Assembly (NCBI RefSeq): GCF_002355855.1
Contig: NZ_AP017656.1
Coordinates: 1 to 64,000 of the forward strand
Source of the DNA: Sphingobium cloacae
GTDB taxonomy: Bacteria; Pseudomonadota; Alphaproteobacteria; Sphingomonadales; Sphingomonadaceae
DNA length: 64,000 bases
Direction of reading: 5' to 3'
Below the pieces are notes generated by a model. It did not search any database, was not told where the DNA came from, and was given only the letters and a program-made list of their open reading frames with translations. Shown in pieces: positions 9,004-16,455 of this stretch; position 1 is the first letter of the stretch, and every line of letters starts with the position of its first letter. A program made the position numbers and the translations under genes.

Positions 9004-9050
9004 GACAAATAGCGCGATCAGAATGCCGCCACTTAGCGCGAGCGTTTACA
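9004..9050 (-). repeat. Right terminal inverted repeat of Tn552-like element
   Basis: Inverted copy of 5978-6024, differing at two positions and ending ...TTTACA at the outer edge. Confidence 0.92.
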
Positions 9051-9281
9051 CCGTTCGCGGTCCCGATCGGCCCAGCGTCCCCCGGAACCGTTCGTTATCG
9101 GGAAGGCATCTAAGCGGTCTGCACCATCCTTCATCTAAAGTTCTCCAAGCGCTTCTGAGGATTTTCGGGCGCACCAAAAGCACTTGCTCCTCCAGTGGCT
9201 GGAGCATGTAACCGCAATTTGCTCTCCTGCGGACGGGGGGCTGGAGGTGGCTTTTTGACGGCCCGTGTTGAAGCAATCGGT

Positions 9282-10484
9282 ATGTCTCGACGCTCATTAG
9301 TGGCGCGGCTGGTGGCCTGTGGAACCGGCTTGGTGCTCGGTTCTCCAACGCTCGCGCGACAGACTTCCCGGTCTGCGGGCTCGTGGAACTTCGGTGCGGC
9401 TCACCTCGAATGGGAGCCGCTGGAAGTCGGCACGGGTGATACCCTCCTTGTTTCGGCACAAGTGCGCGGAGTGCCGGTGCGGGCGGTGCTCGACAGTGGC
9501 AGCGGCGCGTCGATCATGAGCACGGCGCTCGCGGCGAAGCTCGGCTTGAACGATGGTGAGCGGCGCATGATTAGCGGGCTGAGCGCCAAGGCCCCGGTGC
9601 TGCTGGTCCGCGACATCGACGTACAGCTCGCCCGCGAAACCCGTCGCTTACCCTTTGCCGTCGTTGGTGATCTGAGTTCAGTGTCGGCGGCCTTCGGACG
9701 ACCGATCGATATCCTCCTCGGTGCCGATATGTTCACGGGTAGCTGCATCGCGCTCGATTTCGCGAAAAGGCGTATGGCGGTCGTCAAGTCAGGCACGTTT
9801 CTCGCCGGTCCCGACTGGCGCGCTGTCGCGCTCGGGCGCGGTGCCAAGCAGGAGCTGTTCATTCGAGCTTCCGTCTCGGGTTTGCCTCCCGTGCCCTTGA
9901 TGATCGATCTTGGCAGCTCGGCCGCGCTGATGCTCTCGTCGGCCTATGCCCGCGATCAAGGGCTGTTGAACGGGAAGCTCGTCTCGACCGCGGCGATCGG
10001 CGGCGTCGATGGTGTGCGTATCAACGATGCTTTCACGATCCAGAACATCAACATCGAAGGGCTTGGCGTCTCGAACGTCCCCACACTCGGGATGAGAGCT
10101 TGGCTCTCCACCAGCACGGTTGGCAATGTCGGCCTACCGCTGATCGCTCAATTCGACGTGGTGTTCGACGTGACCGCCGGATTCGTGTGGCTCCGGCCAC
10201 TCGGTCCTCGTCGTCGCCTGCCGATGCTGAAGGACCGTAGCGGCCTTGGCCTCGCAGCCTCACCAACGGCGCTCACCGTTGTTCATGTGGCGGCGAACAG
10301 TCCCGCGGAAAAGGCTGGCTGGGCGGTCGGCGACCGGATCGTGGCGGTGAACGGCCATTCGATCGATGCGAACTATACGCGTGGGGAGCTCTGGCAAGTG
10401 CGCTCCCGGCCTGCTGGCACCCTCGTAAAGCTGACGATGGCCTCGGGTGATGTGCGCGAGCTCAGGCTGGCCGATTATTATTGA
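9282..10484 (+). CDS. Exported retropepsin-like aspartyl protease with C-terminal PDZ domain
   Basis: 400-aa protein. A Sec-type signal peptide (MSRRSLVARLVACGTGLVLG, cut near ARQ) precedes two retropepsin-like repeats. The first has the active-site motif VLDSGSGAS; the second has the degenerate MIDLGSSAA. A PDZ domain follows (VVHVAANSPAEKAGWAVGDR and on, about residues 315-385). Clan AA proteases with one or two such domains are common in Caulobacterales and sphingomonads, but their substrates are mostly unknown. The ATG at 9282 was preferred because it starts the signal peptide. It is the first gene right of the transposon and converges with the MerR gene at 10478, overlapping it by 7 bp at the 3' ends. 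Confidence 0.75.
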   Translation: MSRRSLVARLVACGTGLVLGSPTLARQTSRSAGSWNFGAAHLEWEPLEVGTGDTLLVSAQVRGVPVRAVLDSGSGASIMSTALAAKLGLNDGERRMISGLSAKAPVLLVRDIDVQLARETRRLPFAVVGDLSSVSAAFGRPIDILLGADMFTGSCIALDFAKRRMAVVKSGTFLAGPDWRAVALGRGAKQELFIRASVSGLPPVPLMIDLGSSAALMLSSAYARDQGLLNGKLVSTAAIGGVDGVRINDAFTIQNINIEGLGVSNVPTLGMRAWLSTSTVGNVGLPLIAQFDVVFDVTAGFVWLRPLGPRRRLPMLKDRSGLGLAASPTALTVVHVAANSPAEKAGWAVGDRIVAVNGHSIDANYTRGELWQVRSRPAGTLVKLTMASGDVRELRLADYY

Positions 10485-10897
10485 TCGGCTTGAGGGTGGC
10501 CTTTGCCGATCGCCTTCATGATCCGACAATCGGCCATGCGCGCCTTGGTGCAGCTCTGGCTGAGCATTGCCAACTCATCCCGCAACACCGCGAGTTGCGC
10601 CAGTCTCTCCTCCACATCCTTGAGGTGCTGAGCAGCGATAGCTGAGGCGGCACCACAATCCTGGTCCGGGTTCTGCGCCAGCCCCATCAACGAACGGATC
10701 TCGTCGACGGAGAAGCCAAGCCGGCGACCGTTGCGGATGAAGTGCAAACGCTCAATGTCACTGGCATCGTAGGTTCTGCGACCCGACGCCGTGCGAGGGG
10801 CGGATCGGAGCAACCCGATCGACTCATAAAAGCGGATCGTCGTCACCTTCGTCGAGGTCTCGCTGGCGAGCTGCCCAATCATCACCGGCTTCATCAT
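10478..10897 (-). CDS. MerR-family metal-responsive regulator (divalent type)
   Basis: 139-aa MerR-family activator/repressor. The N-terminal winged HTH contains TTIRFYESIGLL, followed by a dimerisation helix. Putative metal-binding cysteines are in NPDQDCGAAS (the position equal to Cys79 of ZntR), SQSC and ADCRIM near the C terminus. Retention of the Cys79 equivalent points to a divalent ion rather than copper(I). AAGGA precedes the start. It is divergent from the CDF/FTR1 operon, and the 75-bp gap holds a 19-bp-spaced promoter typical of MerR control. The exact inducer is unknown. Confidence 0.88.
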   Translation of the reverse strand: MMKPVMIGQLASETSTKVTTIRFYESIGLLRSAPRTASGRRTYDASDIERLHFIRNGRRLGFSVDEIRSLMGLAQNPDQDCGAASAIAAQHLKDVEERLAQLAVLRDELAMLSQSCTKARMADCRIMKAIGKGHPQADQ

Positions 10898-10934
10898 GCC
10901 ATCCTTGCTTATGCGAACGTGTCGCACATTTCGC

Positions 10935-10965
10935 TTGCTTCTACAGCGACTGGAGGTGGTAAGGA
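10935..10965 (+). promoter_or_regulatory. MerR-type promoter/operator of the CDF-FTR1 operon
   Basis: TTGCTT (10935-10940) and TAAGGA (10960-10965) are separated by 19 bp. The spacer carries the imperfect dyad CTACAG-CGA-CTGGAG (10941-10955). The over-long spacer with a central dyad is the hallmark of MerR-regulated promoters. The downstream gene starts at 10973. Confidence 0.6.
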
Positions 10966-10972
10966 AGGCCGC

Positions 10973-11599
10973 ATGAATGCTTCTACCGAAAGCTGCGGGT
11001 GCCACGGGGAGCCCGCGCGCGCGCAAACCGATCCGGCCTATCGCCGTGCGCTGCTGACCGTCGTGGTGCTCAACCTCGGCTTCGGAGTCGCCGAGCTGTT
11101 CGGCGGGTTCATCGCCGATAGCCAAGCGCTGAAAGCGGATTCCCTCGATTTTCTCGGGGACGGGTCGATCAGCCTTATCGGTCTTCTCGCGCTTGCCTGG
11201 TCCGCACGGGCGAGGGCAAAGGTCGCGCTGACGCAGGGGTTGTTTCTCGGTGCGCTTGGCGTGGGCGTAATCGGTTTCGCGATTTGGCGCGCCCTGAACG
11301 CAACCGCGCCCGATGCCGAACTGATGGGCACAATCGGCGTTGTCGCGCTCGCGATCAATGTCGTGTCCGCCTTGGTGCTTGCGCGTTTCCGGGAAGGGGA
11401 CGCCAATGTTCGCGCGATCTGGCTGTTCAGCCGCAACGACGCGCTCGCCAACGTGGCGGTGATCGCCGCGGCCGGTCTGGTGGCGTGGACAGGAAGCGCC
11501 TGGCCGGACCTCGCCGTCGCCGGCCTCATCGCCCTCCTGTTCCTCCACTCCGCTTATGAAATCGTCACTGGCGCTCGGCGCGAATTGGGAGAGCGGTAG
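10973..11599 (+). CDS. CDF-family cation transporter (short form)
   Basis: 208-aa inner-membrane cation diffusion facilitator. After a Cys/His-containing N terminus (ESCGCHGE) come six predicted membrane segments. The conserved ADSLDFLGD and SRNDALANV motifs supply the metal-site residues of TM2 and TM5. The cytoplasmic C-terminal domain of longer CDF proteins is absent. It probably exports a divalent cation such as Zn, Cd, Co or Fe using the proton gradient. First gene of a MerR-controlled operon; its stop codon overlaps the GTG start of the next gene. Confidence 0.85.
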   Translation: MNASTESCGCHGEPARAQTDPAYRRALLTVVVLNLGFGVAELFGGFIADSQALKADSLDFLGDGSISLIGLLALAWSARARAKVALTQGLFLGALGVGVIGFAIWRALNATAPDAELMGTIGVVALAINVVSALVLARFREGDANVRAIWLFSRNDALANVAVIAAAGLVAWTGSAWPDLAVAGLIALLFLHSAYEIVTGARRELGER

Positions 11600-13566
11600 T
11601 GCGTCTGCTCGCGTTGATCCGGGCAATGCTCTCGTTGCGGCTGCTCTCCGCGCTCGCGGCGCTGCTGATCCCTGCTGCGGCAATCGCCGAACCCGGCGAC
11701 GTGCAAACCGCATGGCGGCTGCTCGACTATATGGCCGTCGATTATGGCGGCGCGGTCGCCAACGGTCGGATCAAGAGCACGTCGGAATATGCCGAGATGA
11801 CGGAGTTCGCCGCGTCGGTCTCGACACGGCTTCAGGGCCTGCCGGCGAAGCCGGAGCGTCAAGCCCTCATCCAGCGGGCTGCCAACCTCCAGGCGGTGAT
11901 CGCGGAAAAGGGACCGACTGAACAGGTGGCAACATTGGCGCACGGGCTCGCGGCCGATCTGTTGCGCGCCTACCCGGTGCCGCTCGCGCCCGATAAGGCT
12001 CCGAACCTCGTCTCCAGCGATGCACTGTTCCGACAATCCTGCGCGTCCTGCCACGGGATGACGGGCAACGGCCGTGGCCCTGACGCCGCCAAGCTCGCTA
12101 CGCCCCCGATTGCTTTCACCGATGCCGAGCGCGCGCGCCAGCGCAGCGTGTTCGCGCTCTATCAGGTGGTGACGCAAGGCATCGACGGGACCGCGATGCA
12201 GAGCTTCGCCGATCTGCCCAACGATCAGCGCTGGGCGTTAGCATTCCGAGCCGGGAGCTTCGCCTTCACGGATGCGCAGGCGCGCGAAGGCGAGCGGCTT
12301 TGGAAATCCGACCCGACCCTTCGCCGGCGCATTCCGGACCTGAAAACCCTGGTCGCGCTCACCCCGGCCGCGCTCGGCGCGGCGATCGGCGACGCCAAGG
12401 CTGACCCAGTGCTCGCGTTCCTGCGTCGTCATCCCGAACAGGTGATACAACAGGCTCCCGGCTCGCTCGCGGTCGCCCGCGCCAAACTCGCCGAAAGCGT
12501 GGCGGCTGCGCGGCGCGGCGATGCGCGCATGGCGAAAGAGCTGGCGCTGTCGGCCTATCTCGATGGGTTCGAGCCGATCGAGCCAACACTCACCGCGCGC
12601 GACGCGACGCTGATGGGTCGAATCGAGGGCGCGATGGGGGAGTTCCGCGCCTCGATCGACCGGGGCGCGTCGCCCGATGATCTCGCGGAGAAGGTCGCAG
12701 TACTGGGCGGCCTTTTCGACGATGCGGAAGCGGCGCTCGCGCCTGATGCCGCCACCGAAGCGTCCACGTTCCTGGGCGCGTTCACGATCCTGCTGCGTGA
12801 AGGGCTCGAAGCCCTGCTCATCGTTGTCGCCATGATCGCGTTCCTGCGTAAAGCCGAGCGCGGCGAGGCGCTGCGGTACGTGCATGGCGGCTGGGTCAGC
12901 GCGATCATCGCGGGCGGGATCACCTGGGCGGTCGCCACCTATGCGATCGGGATCAGCGGTGCGAGCCGGGAGCTGACGGAAGGGTTTGGCTCGCTGTTCG
13001 CCGCGGTCGTGCTGCTCTCGGTCGGGATTTGGATGCACGGCAAGGCGCAGGCCGATCAGTGGCAGCGCTATATTCGCGAGAAGATGTCGCGGGCGCTCTC
13101 GGGCGGGTCGGGCTGGTTCCTGTTCGGGCTGGCGTTCGTCGTAGTTTATCGCGAGGTCTTCGAGACGATCCTGTTCTATGCCGCGCTTTCGGCGCAAGGT
13201 GACAACGGGATGCTTCTCGCGGGGGCCGGGTCGGCGATTGGACTGCTCAGCCTGATCGCTTGGGCCATGCTTCGCTACAGTCGCAAGCTGCCGATCGCGC
13301 AGTTCTTCCGCTATAGCTCCTGGCTCATGGCGGTCCTGACCGTCGTGCTGGCGGGTAAAGGCGTCGCCGCGCTCCAGGAAGCCGGCCTTATCAACATCGC
13401 ACCGCTCGCGGACGTGCCACGGCTGTCGATGCTCGGCGTGTTTCCCACTTGGCAATCGGTGCTGGCGCAACTCCTGATGGCGGTCGCCATTGCGGTCGGG
13501 TTCGCCTGGAACGGGCGCGACCGATCCCGCTCGGGTTCCGGCTCAGTGACCCTTGGTTCGAATTAG
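11599..13566 (+). CDS. Cytochrome c-FTR1 iron permease fusion protein
   Basis: 655-aa membrane protein. An N-terminal signal peptide is followed by a periplasmic region with one c-type haem site (CASCH, ~148-152). The C-terminal half (~390-640) is an FTR1-type permease with seven predicted membrane segments. The two REXXE signatures of FTR1 are present as REGLE (~399) and REVFE (~517). FTR1 proteins move Fe3+ coupled to oxidation of Fe2+, and the haem domain could accept those electrons. The GTG start overlaps the preceding CDF stop codon, so the two are translationally coupled under the same MerR-type promoter. Import versus metal sensing or efflux support is not decided by sequence. Confidence 0.88.
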   Translation: MRLLALIRAMLSLRLLSALAALLIPAAAIAEPGDVQTAWRLLDYMAVDYGGAVANGRIKSTSEYAEMTEFAASVSTRLQGLPAKPERQALIQRAANLQAVIAEKGPTEQVATLAHGLAADLLRAYPVPLAPDKAPNLVSSDALFRQSCASCHGMTGNGRGPDAAKLATPPIAFTDAERARQRSVFALYQVVTQGIDGTAMQSFADLPNDQRWALAFRAGSFAFTDAQAREGERLWKSDPTLRRRIPDLKTLVALTPAALGAAIGDAKADPVLAFLRRHPEQVIQQAPGSLAVARAKLAESVAAARRGDARMAKELALSAYLDGFEPIEPTLTARDATLMGRIEGAMGEFRASIDRGASPDDLAEKVAVLGGLFDDAEAALAPDAATEASTFLGAFTILLREGLEALLIVVAMIAFLRKAERGEALRYVHGGWVSAIIAGGITWAVATYAIGISGASRELTEGFGSLFAAVVLLSVGIWMHGKAQADQWQRYIREKMSRALSGGSGWFLFGLAFVVVYREVFETILFYAALSAQGDNGMLLAGAGSAIGLLSLIAWAMLRYSRKLPIAQFFRYSSWLMAVLTVVLAGKGVAALQEAGLINIAPLADVPRLSMLGVFPTWQSVLAQLLMAVAIAVGFAWNGRDRSRSGSGSVTLGSN

Positions 13567-13606
13567 TGCAATGACATGAAAACCCTTCCGTGATAGAGGC
13601 AAGCTA

Positions 13607-13936
13607 GTGCGAGCCTTTTTGCCTTTCCTGACATGCCTGATGCTGGTCCTGACCAGCTTCTCCGGCATGGCCCATGCCGCCGATCTGGCGGGGGGAAGCA
13701 TCGCGGGCGTTGAGTTCACGGTCCATACCGCCGGTGACATCGATCAGGTGCCATCGGACTCGGACAAGAATGTCCCGCATCATCACAATTATTGTCACGG
13801 ACACGACGTCGGCGCGCCTGCGCGCACGACGATGGAATATACCCCCGTCCTCACAGTGCCCAAGCCGACAATCTCCGCCTCTGCGTCGCTCGACGGCCGC
13901 ACCGGCATGGTCCATTTGAGGCCCCCCCAAGCCTGA
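13607..13936 (+). CDS. Small periplasmic His-rich protein, CzcI-like
   Basis: 109-aa protein with a clear signal peptide (MRAFLPFLTCLMLVLTSFSG, cut after AHA). A histidine/cysteine cluster (HHHNYCHGHD, residues ~58-67) suits metal binding. It sits immediately upstream of czcC, the position held by czcI in several czc operons, and is about the same size. Sequence identity to CzcI was not tested, so the name rests on context. The GTG start is the only one that gives the signal peptide. Confidence 0.55.
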   Translation: MRAFLPFLTCLMLVLTSFSGMAHAADLAGGSIAGVEFTVHTAGDIDQVPSDSDKNVPHHHNYCHGHDVGAPARTTMEYTPVLTVPKPTISASASLDGRTGMVHLRPPQA

Positions 13937-13996
13937 CGTCCGATTTGGGCGTGCGTTGGCGCGCCCCTGTCGATCATCGTCAGGAGTCCTATTTTC

Positions 13997-15274
13997 ATGA
14001 ATCGTATCCTCGCGGCCATGCTGGCCGCAGCGTCTTGCGCCACGATGGCGCAGGCGCAGGTCGGACCGTCCGCGCCTGTTGCGCAGGATGCGCCGGTCTA
14101 CACGCTTGACCAAGCGGTCAGTGCAGCGGGCGGTTCGGCCCCTGCTGCGGAAGCGGCGACAGCTGGAATCGACGCGGCCCGTGCAGGTCGCACAGTCGCC
14201 GGCTTGCGGCCCAATCCGGTGGTTCAAGGCCAATTCGAGAATGTCATCGGCTCCGGGCCGTATCGGGGGGTCCGCAGCGCGGAAACCACGGTCGGCTTTG
14301 CGATCCCGATCGAGCTAGGCGGCAAGCGCGGCGCCCGCGTCGCGGTCGCCAATGCGCAATTGTCCCGGGCCGAGATCCAGGCCGCGATCATCGCGGCGGA
14401 TGTCCGGCTTCAGGTAACGCAGCTCTATGTCGAAGCGGTCGCGGCCGATCGCCGGGTAATGACAGCCCGCGATCAGGCCCGGATCGCCAGCGATGCGCTG
14501 CGGGCCGCGAGCGTTCGCGTGCAGGCAGGGCGGGCATCGCCACTCGAGCAACAGCGCGCGGATGTCGCGCGTATCAATGCCGACGCCAATGTGGAGCGGC
14601 AGCTTCGCTTGGCCGAGGCGGCCCGCGCCAATCTGGCGCGTCGGATCGGACGGCCGATCGACGGCCTGCTCGATGACACGCTGCTCGATCGCCTTCCCGA
14701 TGTGAACGTCTATGGGCCGTTGGCACCGGTCAACACGACCGGCACACTCGCGCTGGCGGCAGCCAACGCGGATTTCTCCATTGCCGAAGCCGGCGTGCGG
14801 CTCGCGCGCGCCAATCGCGTGCCTGACCTGAACGTCGGGCCGTCGATCCGCCGCCTGGAAGCGACCAACGACATGGCGGCGGTGTTCAGCGTGTCGATCC
14901 CGATCCCGGTGTTTAACAATGGTCGCGCCGCGATTGCGCAGGCGACCGCGCAGCGGACCCAGGCGGATGCGCAGCGCCGCGTGACCGCGCTCGACATCGA
15001 ACAGGCGATCACGGACGCGCAGGCGCAGGCGGCCAATGCCGCAACGACGGCTCGTGCGGCGTCGGGGCCGGCGCTGGCGGCTGCACAGGAGGCCGCCCGC
15101 ATCGCGCGGATCGGCTATCGCGAGGGCAAGTTCGGCCAGCTCGAATTGCTCGATGCTGAACGCACGCTCGCCGAAACGCGGGTCGCCGCGATCGACGCGC
15201 TTGCCAATTACCAGAATGCCCGCGCGCAAGTGGAGCGACTGACCGCTCGTGCGCCCAATGGGGGGAATCAGTGA
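13997..15274 (+). CDS. czcC: Outer-membrane efflux protein, CzcC/TolC family
   Basis: 425-aa outer-membrane factor of the RND system encoded downstream. The signal peptide (MNRILAAMLAAASCATMAQA) is followed by two outer-membrane-efflux repeats rich in long alpha-helical segments. The GPYRGVRSAETTVGF and PIELGGKRGAR stretches are typical of CzcC/CusC-like proteins. Its stop codon overlaps the start of czcB. It forms the exit duct of the CzcCBA pump. Confidence 0.9.
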   Translation: MNRILAAMLAAASCATMAQAQVGPSAPVAQDAPVYTLDQAVSAAGGSAPAAEAATAGIDAARAGRTVAGLRPNPVVQGQFENVIGSGPYRGVRSAETTVGFAIPIELGGKRGARVAVANAQLSRAEIQAAIIAADVRLQVTQLYVEAVAADRRVMTARDQARIASDALRAASVRVQAGRASPLEQQRADVARINADANVERQLRLAEAARANLARRIGRPIDGLLDDTLLDRLPDVNVYGPLAPVNTTGTLALAAANADFSIAEAGVRLARANRVPDLNVGPSIRRLEATNDMAAVFSVSIPIPVFNNGRAAIAQATAQRTQADAQRRVTALDIEQAITDAQAQAANAATTARAASGPALAAAQEAARIARIGYREGKFGQLELLDAERTLAETRVAAIDALANYQNARAQVERLTARAPNGGNQ

Positions 15275-16452
15275 TGAAGAGCTTTTATCTCGCGGGCGCG
15301 GCGTCGCTCGCCCTGCTCTTGGCTGCCTGCGGCGGCAAGGATGGCGGAAACGAGGCAACTGCCGAAGGCGCAGCTGCCAATGAGACGGCAGCGGGCACGG
15401 AAAAGGGCGGTGCTGAAGGCGGTCATGCCGGTGAAGGCGTCGTCACATTGGGTGCCGACCAGATCGCCACAGCGGGCGTCCAGGTCGGACGGCCGATCAT
15501 CGGCGGGGCCGGGACGATCGAGCTGCCCGCGATCATCGAGGGCGACCCACAGGGAACGCAGGTCGTCTCGGCCGCAATTGCGGGACGCGTGGTCGCGCTC
15601 ACCCGTAACCTCGGCCAATCGGTCGGACGCGGCCAGACCATTGCGGTCATCGAAAGCCGCGAGGCGGCGCAGATCAAGGGCGAGGTCGAGGCGGCGCGGG
15701 CGCGGCTTCAGCTCGCTAATTCGAACCTCGCGCGCGAACAGCGGCTGTTCGCGCAGAGAGTCTCCCCTGAACAGGATCTGATCGCCGCCCGCACAGCGGC
15801 GACGGAGGCGCGGATCGCCCTGACGCAGGCGCAGAGCATGGTTTCGGCGGCGGGTGTCGGCGGCGGCGGGCTCAACCGGCTCGGCATTGCCGCGCCGATC
15901 TCGGGCCAGATCATTGCGCGCCCCGTGACGCTGGGACAAACGGTCGCGGCGGATGCCGAACTCTATCGCATCGCCAACCTGAGCCAGGTGTCGATCGCGC
16001 TTAATCTCAAGCCCGAGGATGCGGGCCGGGTGCGTCCCGGCAATACGGTGCTGGTGAAGGCGGCAGGCCGTCAGGCGACCGCCCGCGTGACCTTCGTGTC
16101 GCCGGCGCTTGATCCGCAGACGCGGCTCGTGCCTGCGCTCGCCACCCTCGACAATCGCGGTGGCGAATGGCGGGTCGGCGAGCCTGTGACGGCAGCCGTG
16201 CAGCTCACGGGCAGCGGCGGGAGCGGGGCGGTCCGCGTGCCGACGACGGCGGTCCAGAGTTTCGAGGGCAAGTCGGTCGTGTTCGTGCGCACGCCCACCG
16301 GCTTCAAGGCGACCCCGGTCCAGCTCGGCGATGCGTCGGGCGACACGGTGATCGTCCGGTCGGGCCTGACCGGCAACGAACAGATCGCCACCACCGGAAG
16401 TTTCACGCTCAAGGCCGAGATCGGCAAGGGCGAAGCGAGCCACGAGGATTAA
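15274..16452 (+). CDS. czcB: RND periplasmic adaptor, CzcB family (lipoprotein)
   Basis: 392-aa membrane-fusion protein. A lipobox (LLLAACGG) anchors it to the inner membrane. An acidic linker leads into the biotinyl-lipoyl-like and alpha-hairpin domains (AAIAGRVVALTRNLGQSVGR and on) and the beta-barrel (LSQVSIALNLKPEDAGRVRP). It joins CzcA to CzcC. ATG 15274 overlaps the czcC stop; a GTG one codon upstream is also possible. The gene ends 3 bp before czcA. Confidence 0.92.
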   Translation: MKSFYLAGAASLALLLAACGGKDGGNEATAEGAAANETAAGTEKGGAEGGHAGEGVVTLGADQIATAGVQVGRPIIGGAGTIELPAIIEGDPQGTQVVSAAIAGRVVALTRNLGQSVGRGQTIAVIESREAAQIKGEVEAARARLQLANSNLAREQRLFAQRVSPEQDLIAARTAATEARIALTQAQSMVSAAGVGGGGLNRLGIAAPISGQIIARPVTLGQTVAADAELYRIANLSQVSIALNLKPEDAGRVRPGNTVLVKAAGRQATARVTFVSPALDPQTRLVPALATLDNRGGEWRVGEPVTAAVQLTGSGGSGAVRVPTTAVQSFEGKSVVFVRTPTGFKATPVQLGDASGDTVIVRSGLTGNEQIATTGSFTLKAEIGKGEASHED

Positions 16453-16455
16453 GCC

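Larger units (their letters stand above)
5978..9050. mobile_element. Tn552/Tn5053-like transposon (transposase, ATPase, resolvase)
   Basis: A 3,073-bp element bounded by 47-bp inverted repeats that begin 5'-TGTAAACG, the TGT..ACA ends typical of Mu/Tn7/Tn552 transposons. It encodes, leftward, a DDE transposase and an AAA ATPase with overlapping genes and, divergently, a serine resolvase. That is the three-gene set of Tn552 and, without tniQ, of Tn5053/Tn402. No passenger gene is present. The flanking 5-mers (TCCTG at 5973-5977 and CCGTT at 9051-9055) do not match, so no target duplication is visible. Confidence 0.88.
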
